DNA from: JBDHWI01 sp964590135
Lineage (GTDB): Bacteria > Chloroflexota > Anaerolineae > J036 > Brachytrichaceae
DNA: 64,000 nt
Assembly: GCA_964590135.1 (NCBI GenBank)
Contig: CAZPVX010000002.1
Span: 123,104-187,103 of the forward strand
Reading direction: 5' to 3'
The position numbers and the translations under genes were made by a program. The number at the start of each line of letters is the position of its first letter. Position 1 is the stretch's first letter. The notes beneath the pieces are model-generated. The model saw nothing but the letters and a program-made list of their open reading frames with translations, was not told the DNA's origin and searched no databases. Below are positions 32,401-41,877 of this stretch, one piece after another.

Positions 32401-34343
32401 GGTTGCACCGCCAGATCGACGCCATCGCCAGTCGGGTTGCCGGCGGCATCGACGACCATCACCGGCACAAGCGAAGGATAAGCATAGGTGCCTATACGAA
32501 TGCGATCAGGCTGCACCTCCGCCGGCAGCGCGATGTCGAACCACTGCAATAGGATGTCGCCGGCGCGCCAGTTGCGCGGATGAATGCCGCCGCCATCCTG
32601 CTGCGCGATCTTCTCATCGCCGTGAAAGACGTGATTGAACCAGTGATAATTTTCACCGGCGCCCGCCTCACGAAAAACGCGCGCGAGGGTTTCGAGCTTG
32701 AGAGTTTGCCCCGGTGACACGCGGTAGCCAAGCAGCCCAACGCCATTTGCCCACTGCGCCGGCGCTTCGCGCAGAGGCGCGAGTTGCAGACGCGGCGCAA
32801 CCACATATGTGTAAACCAGGTCGCTGCCTTCGCGCAACTTGATCGCGCGCGACACGACTTGCGCTGCGTCAACGTTTCGCATCAGCGCGTCAAGCGCGCG
32901 CTGTGCGCCAGGCACAAAGAGATAGTGCGCGCCATCCTCGCGCAAGATGACACCGGCATCTGCATCGGCGAAGCGGTGCGGCACATCCGCAAGCAGCACA
33001 TCAAACACAGCCGCCGGTTCATTCACGCTGGGATCACCGCCGGCAGCGACCACAATCACGTCGCGCGCATCGTTGGCTTGAATCGCGCTGCGCGCCAGCG
33101 CCACCACATCCAGTGCGCTGCGGATTGGCGCGCCATAGCCGCCGACGCTGGTGTCGTGCTGCTGGATGAATTGGGTGAAACGCAGCGTGGTGATGCTCTG
33201 CCAGCCGGCAATAAGCGCGATGACCGCCGCGCCGGCGATGCTCAGCGCCAGCCGCATACGCCGCGTCTGCATCCATCGAATCGATGCATCCACCGCAAGC
33301 GCCATCGCGATGAACGGCGTGGGATATAGCGGCGTGAAGTAGTGCAGTTGCAGCGGCCGGCTGTGGCGCAACTGCAGCAGCACTGGCAGCAGCAGCCACG
33401 CCAGCAACACCAGCAGCGTGCCAAGCGCATACAGGCGCTGAGATGATAAGCATTGCGCGATGAGCGTGGCCACGCCGAGCAACAACAGCGCCATCTGCAA
33501 CGTGTCGATGAGGCCGAGGGCCGGCGGCGCTTGCGCCTGCCAGATGGGAAATGCGTTGCTGGTGAGGTCGCCAATGTGTGCGCCGCCGCTCGCCCACAGC
33601 GCCATGTTCAACGCATCGTCCGAGAAGGTGGCCGCGCCGCCGGCAGCGCCGAGCAGACCACGCACATTGGCAAAGCCCTGTGTGGCATCGAAGCCCGCAT
33701 ACACGCCGGCCAGCAACAGCAAGGGCAGCGCGCCGATGAGCACCGGCTTCCAGCGCATCGTCGCGCGTCCCATCACCAGCGCAACCAGCACCGCCGGCGC
33801 CAGATAGATTGCCGAAAGGTGCGCGCCGATGCTGAGCGCCAGCCCCGCGCCGGTGACTGCCCAGCCCCACGCGTTTTTGCGCTGCACCGCCTCGAGCAAG
33901 CCAAACAGCAGCACGACCTGAAACAGAGGCAGCGGGGCAAGCCAGGTCTTGCGCGCGAACTGCACGGCCCACGGCGCAACGGCAAACAGCAGGCATGCGA
34001 TCAGCGCGACACGCAGGTTGAAGAAGCGCCGGCATAGCCACCACAGCAGCGCGATCGCCAGCACGTCCAGCAACGCGCGCCACGCGGCAATCGCCATGAA
34101 GTCGCGCGTGAACAGATAGGGGATGGCCAGCGCGTAGAGGAAGGCCGGCGGGTGATTGGCGACGCTGCCGCTGAACGGCGCGACCGGCAGCAAATTGCCG
34201 CGCGCAATGCTGAGCGCCAACTGCGGCGCAGAGGCCTCATCGAAGCGCACGTCAATCAGGTCGAGTCGATACAGGCGCATGAAAGCCGCAAGCAGCATGA
34301 TCAGTGCAAAAAGCAAAACTTCCGTGCGGCGCGACGCATTCAT
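32397..34343 (-). CDS. Glycosyltransferase family 39-like membrane protein
   Basis: This 648-aa protein has about 11 transmembrane helices and the GT39/ArnT/PMT hallmarks: a first helix, then RLYRLDLIDVRFDEA with the acidic pair in the first extracytoplasmic loop, then HPPAFLYALAIPY. A soluble C-terminal beta-rich domain follows (about 440-648). Such enzymes transfer sugars from polyprenyl-phosphate donors on the outer face of the membrane. ATG 34343 follows TAATAT by 9 nt. The gene overlaps panE. Confidence 0.85.
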   Translation of the reverse strand: MNASRRTEVLLFALIMLLAAFMRLYRLDLIDVRFDEASAPQLALSIARGNLLPVAPFSGSVANHPPAFLYALAIPYLFTRDFMAIAAWRALLDVLAIALLWWLCRRFFNLRVALIACLLFAVAPWAVQFARKTWLAPLPLFQVVLLFGLLEAVQRKNAWGWAVTGAGLALSIGAHLSAIYLAPAVLVALVMGRATMRWKPVLIGALPLLLLAGVYAGFDATQGFANVRGLLGAAGGAATFSDDALNMALWASGGAHIGDLTSNAFPIWQAQAPPALGLIDTLQMALLLLGVATLIAQCLSSQRLYALGTLLVLLAWLLLPVLLQLRHSRPLQLHYFTPLYPTPFIAMALAVDASIRWMQTRRMRLALSIAGAAVIALIAGWQSITTLRFTQFIQQHDTSVGGYGAPIRSALDVVALARSAIQANDARDVIVVAAGGDPSVNEPAAVFDVLLADVPHRFADADAGVILREDGAHYLFVPGAQRALDALMRNVDAAQVVSRAIKLREGSDLVYTYVVAPRLQLAPLREAPAQWANGVGLLGYRVSPGQTLKLETLARVFREAGAGENYHWFNHVFHGDEKIAQQDGGGIHPRNWRAGDILLQWFDIALPAEVQPDRIRIGTYAYPSLVPVMVVDAAGNPTGDGVDLAVQP

Positions 34344-34352
34344 GCAGGGGCA

Positions 34353-34358
34353 ATATTA
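34353..34358 (-). promoter_or_regulatory. -10 box TAATAT before GT39-like gene
   Basis: On the minus strand TAATAT ends 9 nt before ATG 34343; it lies in the 66-bp gap after the penicillin-binding protein gene. Confidence 0.5.
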
Positions 34359-34409
34359 ACGCAGCGGCACCCTCGCCCGCAGCGCCGATCACTCCAGACA
34401 AATGAACGA

Positions 34410-36848
34410 TTACGGTATGACCGTGATGCGCACTGGCGCACTCTCGACCACGCGGCCATCGCGCAGAGTGACGCGCGCGATCAGCGCATGGTTGCCGGCG
34501 CGAAAGCCCCAGAACGCAGTGAATGGTGCGTGTGTCCAGCGCGCCAGCAACTCGCCACCCTGCAAACGCACTTCAACTTCAGCTATCTCACCTTCCGCCA
34601 CTTGCACTTCGATTGGGATGCGCTGCACAGAGGCCGGCAACGTCTTCGCGATGTGATAGATGGTGCCGGCATCCGGTCGCACGATTGCCACCGGCGCAGC
34701 CGCGATTGTCGTGGTCGCCGCAGCGCCGTCCAGCAGCGGCCAACCCTGCGCGCGCGCCCAGTTGCGCAACGGCGCCGGCAGCACCAGCACCACGCGCGTC
34801 GCGGCGCCCTGCGGGTTCACCTTCACCCGACGATACCAATCATCCTTCTGTGCAGGCTGCGTGCCAGCGATGAACCACTCGCGCTTCACATGCGGGCAGT
34901 CGGACGTGGGCAACAGGCCGCTGAGCGCGCACACCTCGGTTTGCACCAAGCCTGGCGGCTGCGCAAATCGCATCGCCGGCTGATTGCGCAGTGCCAGTTG
35001 CATGAAGTCGTGCCAGATGGGGCCGGCGCCGGCCACTCCGCTGATGCGCGACATGGGCGCGCTATCTGCATTGCCCACCCACACACCAGCGACCAGTTGC
35101 GGCGTATAGCCGACCGTCCAGTTGTCACGAAAGTCTTGCGTGGTGCCGGTCTTCACCGCTGCCGGCCGGTCGATGTTCAACACGCTCACTTCACCGAAAG
35201 CCGGCGCGCGCGCCGCGTTGTCGCTCAAGATGTCACTAATGAGCCACGCAATTTTGGGATCCAACACTGGCTGCTGTGTCGTATCCGACGCGGTGCGTCT
35301 AAACAGCACATCACCTGCGCGAACCACCGCCAGAACCGCAACCGGCTCGACGCGATTGCCGGCGTTGGCAAATGCGCCATAGGCCGCAGCCAATTCCAAC
35401 AAGCGCACCTCGCCGCCGCCAAGCGTGAGCGACAGGCCGTAGTCATCCGGATTTTCCAACGAACGAATGCCCATCGTATGCGCCTGCGCAATCATGGCCT
35501 GCAGGCCGACGCGCTGCAGCACACTCACCGCAGCAACATTGTTCGAAGTGGCAAGCGCACTGCGCACGCTGATGGGGCCATGATGCCGGCGGTCGTAATT
35601 CACCGGCACATATGGCAGACCTTCCTTTGTCGGGAACGCTGTGCGCACATCAAAGATTGGCGTGGCAGCAGTGAAGTCTCTCAAGGTCGTGAAGGCGGCT
35701 GCATAGGTGATCGGCTTGATTGCGCTGCCAGGCTGGCGCAGCGAAGTGACTGCATTCACCGCACCGCTGATCTCGCCATCGAAGTAATTGGGGCTGCCGA
35801 CCATCGCCACGATCTCACCGTTGCGCGGATCGATGGCGACCAGGGCAGCGTTTTTCGCATTGTGATCGACGTCGTTGCTGTCGCGCGGTGTCGCCAACTC
35901 GCGCAGATGCGTGCGCAGAATGCCGGTCGCCGCATCGTTCAGCGCAAGATCGAGCGTGGTGGTGACGATCAGTCCACCTTGCGCGATGGTCTCGCTGCCG
36001 AACTGGTGTTCCAGCCAGTTGCGCACAAAGGACACGAAGTGCGGCGCGTGAATGCTGTGGGGCGCCGGCGCATAATTCAGCGGCGCCTGTTTTGCCTCGA
36101 TAGCCTCACGCTCACTGATCATGCCCTGCTTCAGCATCAGATCCAGCACGATTGCCTGGCGTCGCTCCGCCAGTTCAGGATTTGTGAATGGGTCATAGGC
36201 CGTCGGCGATTGCGGCAGGCCGGCCAGCAATGCGCACTCGGCCAGACTCAATTCCTTTGCGCTTTTGTTGAAGTAGGTGCGCGCAGCAGCCTCGACACCA
36301 TACGCAAGGTTGCCGTAATACGATTCGTTCAGATACAGCGCCAGCACATCGTCTTTCGCATAGCGTTGCGCAATCTGCCAAGCCAGCAACGATTCACGCG
36401 CCTTGCGCAACAGGGTGCGCTGCGCGCGCTCATCTGCATCCAACAGCAAGAGGCGCGCAACCTGCTGCGTGATAGTGCTGCCGCCGGCCAGCGTCTCTCC
36501 ACCGCGCAGGTTGATCCACAACGCGCGGAAGATGCCGATGAAGTCGACGCCGGCATTGCTATAGAAGTTCGCGTCCTCAACGGCGATGGTTGCATTGCGC
36601 AGGTTGAGTGGGATCTGGTCGAGCGAGACAGGGGTGTGATGGCCGCTGGTCTCGCTACGCGGGTCGATGATCTCATAGAGCAGCCGGCCATTACGATCAA
36701 GGATCTTGCTGCTCGGGGCCTGGGTGCGGCTGTTCAATTCGCCGACCGGTGGCAGGGTGAGCCACAGCGCAGCGAAGACAAGCGCCGGCGCGACAACGAA
36801 CGCAGCCAGCAGCATCGTCAAGAATTTTCTCGCCCTGCCCTGCCCCAT
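34410..36848 (-). CDS. PbpC-like bifunctional penicillin-binding protein
   Basis: About 812 aa. A membrane anchor (MLLAAFVVAPALVFAALWLTL, shown in part) precedes a GT51 transglycosylase domain (IAVEDANFY, GGSTITQQVARLLLL, YLNESYYGN), then a transpeptidase domain with SxxK in QPGSAIKPITY, SxN in ATSNNVAAVS and KTGT in AVKTGTTQDF, and a C-terminal beta domain like the PbpC C-terminus (GTQPAQKDDWYRRV and a late APVRITVIP). It polymerises and cross-links peptidoglycan. Start ATG 36848 is favoured by a TACGAT box 7 nt upstream; ATG 36869 is possible. Confidence 0.9.
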   Translation of the reverse strand: MGQGRARKFLTMLLAAFVVAPALVFAALWLTLPPVGELNSRTQAPSSKILDRNGRLLYEIIDPRSETSGHHTPVSLDQIPLNLRNATIAVEDANFYSNAGVDFIGIFRALWINLRGGETLAGGSTITQQVARLLLLDADERAQRTLLRKARESLLAWQIAQRYAKDDVLALYLNESYYGNLAYGVEAAARTYFNKSAKELSLAECALLAGLPQSPTAYDPFTNPELAERRQAIVLDLMLKQGMISEREAIEAKQAPLNYAPAPHSIHAPHFVSFVRNWLEHQFGSETIAQGGLIVTTTLDLALNDAATGILRTHLRELATPRDSNDVDHNAKNAALVAIDPRNGEIVAMVGSPNYFDGEISGAVNAVTSLRQPGSAIKPITYAAAFTTLRDFTAATPIFDVRTAFPTKEGLPYVPVNYDRRHHGPISVRSALATSNNVAAVSVLQRVGLQAMIAQAHTMGIRSLENPDDYGLSLTLGGGEVRLLELAAAYGAFANAGNRVEPVAVLAVVRAGDVLFRRTASDTTQQPVLDPKIAWLISDILSDNAARAPAFGEVSVLNIDRPAAVKTGTTQDFRDNWTVGYTPQLVAGVWVGNADSAPMSRISGVAGAGPIWHDFMQLALRNQPAMRFAQPPGLVQTEVCALSGLLPTSDCPHVKREWFIAGTQPAQKDDWYRRVKVNPQGAATRVVLVLPAPLRNWARAQGWPLLDGAAATTTIAAAPVAIVRPDAGTIYHIAKTLPASVQRIPIEVQVAEGEIAEVEVRLQGGELLARWTHAPFTAFWGFRAGNHALIARVTLRDGRVVESAPVRITVIP

Positions 36849-36855
36849 ACAGTTG

Positions 36856-36861
36856 ATCGTA
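36856..36861 (-). promoter_or_regulatory. -10 box TACGAT before PBP gene
   Basis: On the minus strand TACGAT ends 7 nt before ATG 36848, leaderless-type spacing. Confidence 0.5.
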
Positions 36862-36983
36862 GCACGCATGCGCCGGCGCGCATGACGAGGCGGCAACTTG
36901 CAGTCGACGTGAGATGCGCACAATTGAATGGGATCATGGAGTGGCTGCCAGTCTCACTCGCAAGAGATAATGCAGCTTTACGC

Positions 36984-38153
36984 ATGAACATCGTCTTCCT
37001 CGCGCCGTTTGCGTTTTCACCGAAGGCAACGGTGAGCGCGCGCATGCTGCCCATCGCCACGGCGCTGCGCCGGCGCGGCCATCGCGTCACCATCCTGATG
37101 CCACCCTACGACAATCCAGTCGACAGCGGCAAAACGTGGGAGCACGCCGGCGTGCAGATGGAGAACATGCGCATGCGCCACGCCTCGGCCATGCGCAATT
37201 ACGTCGATCTGGCACGGCAGATGGCGCGACGCGCGCGCAGTCTGAAGCCGGATGTGACGCATGTGTTCAAACCAGTCGGCGTGGGCGCGCTGGCGTTGCA
37301 GATGGGGCTTGGCAGCGCAAAGGTCGTGCTGGACAACGATGATTGGGAGGGTGCCGGCGGCTGGGCCGACATCAACCCTTACACGCCCGCGCAGCGACGC
37401 TTCTTCATCTGGCAAGAAGCGCGCTGCCTGCACGCTGCGCCAGCGGTGACTTGCGCAAGCGAGGCGCTGATCGAGCGCAGCGCGCAGCTTCGCGGCGGCA
37501 GCCACGCCGGCGTTCACCTCTTCCCCAATGGACCAGATGACGCCATGCGCGAACAGGTGGCGACGGCGCAACACAAACGCGCCGCACTGCGCGAGCAGTT
37601 CGACTGGCAGGGGCCTGTGGCGATCTACGCCGGCACCATCCCGCTCAACCACGACCTCGACATGATGGTGCAAGCCATCAAAGATCTAACCGAGTTGAAG
37701 TGGGTCATCGTTGCAAGTGGTGACGGCATCGCATCGTTGCAACAGACGATTGACACTGCCGGCATCGCCCAGCGCGTGGAATGGCGCAGGTTCATGCCGC
37801 ACAGCCAACTTGTGGAATATCTCGTGGCTGCAGATGCGGCGGTATATCCTTATCGCGACACACCCATCAACCGCGCCAAGTGCAGCGGCAAAGTGATGGA
37901 CTACATGGCATGCGGGCTGCCGATGGTGGTGAGTGCGGTGGGCATGAACCGCGTTTATCTGGAAGATGGCGTGAGCGGGCTGCTGACGCCGGCGGGCGAT
38001 GCCACTGCATTTGGCAACGCGCTGCGCCGGCTGCTCGCCAATCGCGCGTTTGCGGCATCACTTGGCGCGGCGGCGCAGCAGCGCATCTGGGAACGGTTCG
38101 GATGGGATGCGCGGATCGCTGCGCTGGAGAAGGTGTATTGCAACGTCCAGTAA
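36984..38153 (+). CDS. Glycosyltransferase family 4 protein
   Basis: This 389-aa protein has the GT-B fold: N-terminal MNIVFLAPFAFSPKATVSAR with RMLPIATALRRRGHRVTI, and C-terminal donor domain GPVAIYAGTIPLNHDLDMM, SGDGIASLQQ, EYLVAADAAVYPYRDT and KVMDYMACGLPMVVS with the acidic E/D in VYLEDGVSGLLTPAGD. A cytosolic retaining hexosyltransferase using a nucleotide sugar is inferred. ATG 36984 begins the first beta strand. The frame is open far upstream, but only because it runs antisense to the PBP gene. Confidence 0.87.
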   Translation: MNIVFLAPFAFSPKATVSARMLPIATALRRRGHRVTILMPPYDNPVDSGKTWEHAGVQMENMRMRHASAMRNYVDLARQMARRARSLKPDVTHVFKPVGVGALALQMGLGSAKVVLDNDDWEGAGGWADINPYTPAQRRFFIWQEARCLHAAPAVTCASEALIERSAQLRGGSHAGVHLFPNGPDDAMREQVATAQHKRAALREQFDWQGPVAIYAGTIPLNHDLDMMVQAIKDLTELKWVIVASGDGIASLQQTIDTAGIAQRVEWRRFMPHSQLVEYLVAADAAVYPYRDTPINRAKCSGKVMDYMACGLPMVVSAVGMNRVYLEDGVSGLLTPAGDATAFGNALRRLLANRAFAASLGAAAQQRIWERFGWDARIAALEKVYCNVQ

Positions 38154-38215
38154 TCGGCGCTGGCAAGCGTTTGCCTGTGATCTGCCGGCAGCACAGCGAC
38201 AAATCCACCCATTGA

Positions 38216-39070
38216 CTAGCTGACAAACTCGACTTCTACCGCGTCTGCCGGCAGCTCCATCTGGGGGCGCTCGTCCTCGGGAAATGGTTCGATGACAATC
38301 TCGCCAAACGCGATATCCTGACGCGCGCGCACGGTATAGCGTTTTAGCAACTCCAACAACGCCAGCAACGTGATCACCACTTCCACCCGCGTGGTCACGC
38401 CATCGAGCAATTCGGTGAAGGTCACCTTGCCACGCCGCACCGAGGTTTGAATGCGATCCATGCAGTCGTTCACGGTGAATGGCAGGCGTGACATGACCTC
38501 ATCGACCGCCGGCGGCGGCAAAAGCCGATCCACCACGCGCTGCATCGCGCGCGCCAGCATCTCCAGCGTCACGTTGTCCAGCGGCAGCGTCTTCGATTGC
38601 GGGCGCGGAATGTGCGGCGGTTGCACATTGAACGCGCGGAAATTGTCCTGCTCGCGCGCCTTCAAGATCTTCGCCGCGCGCTTGAAGAGCTGATAGGCGC
38701 GCAATTGGCTGACCAGATCATCAGTCTCCTCCTGCTCATTCTGCGGCACGACGGCTGTCGGTAACAGGGCGCGGCTCTTGATCAAAATGAGCTTGGCTGC
38801 GATCGAGAGGAAGTGCGCAATCGTCTGCGGGTCGCGGTTCGGCATATTCGATAGATAGCCAATGAACTGATCGGCCACCGTCGCCAGCGACACCGCCGTG
38901 ATCTCCAACTCCTGCTCTTCAATCAGACGCAGCAGCACATCGAGCGGACCCTCGTAATTGGGCAGGCGCAATTCAAATTCAGCGCGTTGAAGCGCGGCGT
39001 GCAAACTCGAATCCGCGTCCAGCGACGGATTCTCAAGCTCAGGCAACGTGGATTCAGTGACATCAGCCAT
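38216..39070 (-). CDS. scpA: Segregation and condensation protein A
   Basis: This 284-aa protein is the kleisin ScpA. The N-terminal helical motif YEGPLDVLLRLIEEQELEIT and the FLSIAAKLILIKSRALLP segment are diagnostic, and the C-terminal winged helix (VEVVITLLALLELLKRYTVR) binds the SMC head. It joins SMC and ScpB in the condensin-like complex. No scpB neighbour is seen here. ATG 39070 gives the usual N-terminal region. It lies between glycosyltransferase genes. Confidence 0.93.
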   Translation of the reverse strand: MADVTESTLPELENPSLDADSSLHAALQRAEFELRLPNYEGPLDVLLRLIEEQELEITAVSLATVADQFIGYLSNMPNRDPQTIAHFLSIAAKLILIKSRALLPTAVVPQNEQEETDDLVSQLRAYQLFKRAAKILKAREQDNFRAFNVQPPHIPRPQSKTLPLDNVTLEMLARAMQRVVDRLLPPPAVDEVMSRLPFTVNDCMDRIQTSVRRGKVTFTELLDGVTTRVEVVITLLALLELLKRYTVRARQDIAFGEIVIEPFPEDERPQMELPADAVEVEFVS

Positions 39071-39101
39071 GGTTCAGATTCGACATGCGCAATGCTGCAT
39101 T

Positions 39102-40799
39102 CTACTGTCCGGGCAGCAACAACCAATAGTCAAAGCCATTCATGGTGAATTTCTGCGCCCAGTAGTAATTCTCAACGATGGCCTGCTTGACGTCTTCGGG
39201 GTAGAACATGGCGCGAAAGACAACTGCGCCAAATTCGCGCCGGCGGATCATCTCGATCAAGCGGGTCGTGTCGAGTGCGTCATTCTTCGACAGGTTGAGC
39301 AACTGTGTGGGGTTGGTGACGACATCCTTGCCGGCGTGCAGCGACAGCATCGCCTCTTCGCTCAGCACCGGCCCGCTCACCGTGCGCAATCTCTCCACCA
39401 GCGCCCAACCGTTCGCCGCATCCTCAGGCAACACCCAATGCCCAAGCTGCGTGTAGCCGCTTGAATCGTAATACGGATAGGGCGGATAGGACGACGATTC
39501 GCCGCTCACGCCGAGCAGCTTTGCCGCCGGCCCAAACAACCGGCCGCTCGTTGGCAGGTGCAGGTTGAGCGCAGCTTGCAGCAGAAAAGCGATGGAAAAG
39601 GCGAGCGCGACAAGCGACAAGGCGCTGGATAATGGGCGATCGACGCTCTGCCTGCCGATCAACCGATTGCCCAGCCGCCCGAACAAGCCCATCGTGCAAA
39701 CGCACGAGGCGGCGATGGCGGCGATGAGATACGCCGGTCCTGCGCCCCATTTGCCGGTCAGCATGCCCAACGCTGCGCCGGCGACAAAATACATCGACCA
39801 GATCGTGAGCGGCGCAAATGACCTCGCCCGAATTGCCGCCGTGACATCCCATAACACATAGATCACGCTGCACACGATCAGCACACCCTGCAACTGGAAC
39901 CACTGCGCGTAGGTCTTCCAGGTGATGGCGATGTCGTATTCGTTGACGTTGGCCGCGACCACGTTCAGCCAGAACTGGCCGGCGGTGCAGGCATTCAGCA
40001 CCAAGACAATCGCTGCGGTGCCAAGCAAACTTGCAGCAAACGCAATCGCGAACCACTTTGGCCGGCGAATGAGCAGATAGCCAAAGCCGGCGACCAGCGC
40101 ATCCACCGCCTGCAACTTGGTGAAGCCGGCCACCACCAGCAGCACAACGCCGGCAATGACCCAGCCTCGCTGGCGCGGCCTTGGCGCAGGCAGGCTTCTG
40201 GCCCCCAGCGCAATATCGAGGCACAGGATGCCGGCGAAGGCGAACATCACCATCGGCAGATGCGCCCGCGCCAACGGGCCGATGTGATACACGTAGTTCG
40301 CGGCAAAGAAGGCGAGCGCAGCGACCAGCGGAATGAGAAAGAGGGCCAGCGTTTGGAGCGGCGCAACTCGCCCTAAGCGCCATTCCCCAAGCTCCACTCT
40401 CCAGGTCCTTCGTGCTGCGATAAAGATCAACGCGCCGATGACGAGCGAGCAGGCAAACGCGACGATGCGCCCAACCCACATCTGCGGACCGAATAACCAG
40501 ATCAGCGGCACGAGCATCAACCGGTAGACCGGTGGATAGTTCGAGGCGTAGAAGGGAAACTGCGCATTGTCGAGGTAGATGCCCTCACCGCGCGCAAGAC
40601 GAATGGCGTCATACAACTCAAAACCCTCGCCCTGGTCATAGTCAAATGGGAAAGCGATGAGCGAGCGGCCATAGGCGAGATAGACAAACAGATAGCCGGC
40701 GAAGACGAGCACCGTCAGCGCCAGCGCGCCGGCGGCGGCGATGCCCAGCACATCCACCCGCGCGCGTTGCGTTGCCGGCGTTGTCATCTCCTCAACCAC
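39102..40799 (-). CDS. Multi-spanning membrane glycosyltransferase-like protein
   Basis: This 565-aa protein has about 11 hydrophobic helices and a soluble C-terminal part (about 440-565). The first extracytoplasmic loop contains FPFDYDQGEGFELYDAIRLA, with paired acidic residues as in GT-C glycosyltransferases, and SNYPPVYRLMLVPL after it. The sugar and acceptor are unknown. GTG 40799 or ATG 40787 start. It lies directly after the PF04020 membrane gene and 31 bp before scpA on the same strand. Confidence 0.78.
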   Translation of the reverse strand: MVEEMTTPATQRARVDVLGIAAAGALALTVLVFAGYLFVYLAYGRSLIAFPFDYDQGEGFELYDAIRLARGEGIYLDNAQFPFYASNYPPVYRLMLVPLIWLFGPQMWVGRIVAFACSLVIGALIFIAARRTWRVELGEWRLGRVAPLQTLALFLIPLVAALAFFAANYVYHIGPLARAHLPMVMFAFAGILCLDIALGARSLPAPRPRQRGWVIAGVVLLVVAGFTKLQAVDALVAGFGYLLIRRPKWFAIAFAASLLGTAAIVLVLNACTAGQFWLNVVAANVNEYDIAITWKTYAQWFQLQGVLIVCSVIYVLWDVTAAIRARSFAPLTIWSMYFVAGAALGMLTGKWGAGPAYLIAAIAASCVCTMGLFGRLGNRLIGRQSVDRPLSSALSLVALAFSIAFLLQAALNLHLPTSGRLFGPAAKLLGVSGESSSYPPYPYYDSSGYTQLGHWVLPEDAANGWALVERLRTVSGPVLSEEAMLSLHAGKDVVTNPTQLLNLSKNDALDTTRLIEMIRRREFGAVVFRAMFYPEDVKQAIVENYYWAQKFTMNGFDYWLLLPGQ

Positions 40800-40805
40800 A
40801 AGATC

Positions 40806-41192
40806 TCAACGGCGCTCTGCGCCATCCGGGATGACGAGGTTGATGATGAAGCACGCGATGCTGAAGACGATGGAGCCGAGCAACGCCGGCCAAAAGCCAT
40901 CCACCACAAAGGCGCGGCCAAACAATTGTGTTGAAATCCACGCCGCTACCTGGAACGTGATCGCATTCACAACCAGTGAAAACAGGCCCAGCGTGATGAT
41001 GATGCAACCGCATGAAAGAATCGACAGCACAGGGCGGATGAACGCATTCGCAAAACCCAGCGCCGCCGCCATCACGATGATGGTGAGCCAGCCCTTATCG
41101 CCTTCGACCGCGATGCCAGGGACGATCAATACCGTGACAACCAGTGCCGCCGCCATGATCAGCCAGCGAATGATGATGCGTGTCCAATTCAT
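40806..41192 (-). CDS. Phage-holin-4 (PF04020) family membrane protein
   Basis: This 128-aa protein has four transmembrane helices. Features include an early WLIMAAALVVTVLIVPGIAV, then ALGFANAFIRPVLSIL and LGLFSLVVNAITF, the standard PF04020 pattern. Despite the family name these are mostly chromosomal membrane proteins of unknown function, not phage lysis genes. ATG 41192 follows a TACAAT box by 7 nt. It is the first gene of a likely transcript with the next glycosyltransferase. Confidence 0.88.
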   Translation of the reverse strand: MNWTRIIIRWLIMAAALVVTVLIVPGIAVEGDKGWLTIIVMAAALGFANAFIRPVLSILSCGCIIITLGLFSLVVNAITFQVAAWISTQLFGRAFVVDGFWPALLGSIVFSIACFIINLVIPDGAERR

Positions 41193-41199
41193 GCCGACC

Positions 41200-41205
41200 A
41201 TTGTA
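41200..41205 (-). promoter_or_regulatory. -10 box TACAAT before PF04020 gene
   Basis: On the minus strand TACAAT ends 7 nt before ATG 41192. Confidence 0.55.
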
Positions 41206-41317
41206 AATGCCCTTGAGCGCGCCGCCTCTCATCTGGCGGACATTTTGCTGGCGCTCGGCTTGACGCTGCCGGCATTGCGCTTGACAATGCCATTCACAAG
41301 TCCGTGTTGGAGGAATC

Positions 41318-41833
41318 ATGCTAGAGCCAGTGCAAAAAGATCCGATTGAAACCATCGTGGCGGTGTATCAGCACCACGACAGCGCGACTGTATCGTTCGA
41401 AAAATTGTTGCAAGCCGAGAAGGAAAAATTTTTTGACCTGAAACATGCGGCGCTGGTGTCGAAGGACATTCAGGACGGCAAACTGAAGCTGAAAGAGTCG
41501 CACGATTTTGGCGCAATCAAGGGTGGTGTTGCCGGCGCCGGCGCCGGGGCGCTCGTGGCGCTGCTGCTCGGCCCGCTCGCCATCCCTCTGGCTGCCGGCG
41601 CTGCCATCGGCGCACTCGCCGGCAAGATCAGCGACGGCGGATTCGACGACAAATGGCTGAAGGAGTTGGGCGGCGTGCTGGAGAAGGGTGATGCCATCAT
41701 CGTCGCCTCGATGGATCCCATTCACACCGCGCAAGTGACGGCGCGCTTGGAAGAGGGTGGCGCAACCGTCATCCGCGTGGGGGCCGACGAGGATTTGCTC
41801 AAGCAGATCGCCGACGCGTCGAACTCGCAGTAA
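41318..41833 (+). CDS. DUF1269 family glycine-zipper protein (second copy)
   Basis: This 171-aa protein is a DUF1269 protein related to 15821-16387. It has an N-terminal half with ETIVAVYQHHDSATVSFEKL, a Gly/Ala hydrophobic hairpin (GGVAGAGAGALVALLLGPLA, about residues 68-95) and a C-terminal half (GDAIIVASMDPIHTAQVTA). A strong Shine-Dalgarno (GGAGG) sits just before ATG 41318. It appears to be a monocistronic, probably membrane-associated protein of unknown function. Confidence 0.83.
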   Translation: MLEPVQKDPIETIVAVYQHHDSATVSFEKLLQAEKEKFFDLKHAALVSKDIQDGKLKLKESHDFGAIKGGVAGAGAGALVALLLGPLAIPLAAGAAIGALAGKISDGGFDDKWLKELGGVLEKGDAIIVASMDPIHTAQVTARLEEGGATVIRVGADEDLLKQIADASNSQ

Positions 41834-41877
41834 TTCGCGCTCGCAAGGGCGAGGCGCGTTTGTCTCGCCCTTTGCCT

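Noticed and set aside
34152..36983. A stop-free plus-strand frame of about 940 codons, antisense to the penicillin-binding protein and continuing into the GT4 gene
   Set aside because: The translation is Arg/His/Gln-rich with no recognisable domain, while the opposite strand encodes a complete PBP with all catalytic motifs. GC-rich codon usage explains long open antisense frames; only the part from ATG 36984 is a gene.
40806..41192. Prophage remnant suggested by the phage-holin family name
   Set aside because: PF04020 proteins are common chromosomal membrane proteins, and no lysis, tail or integrase genes are near.
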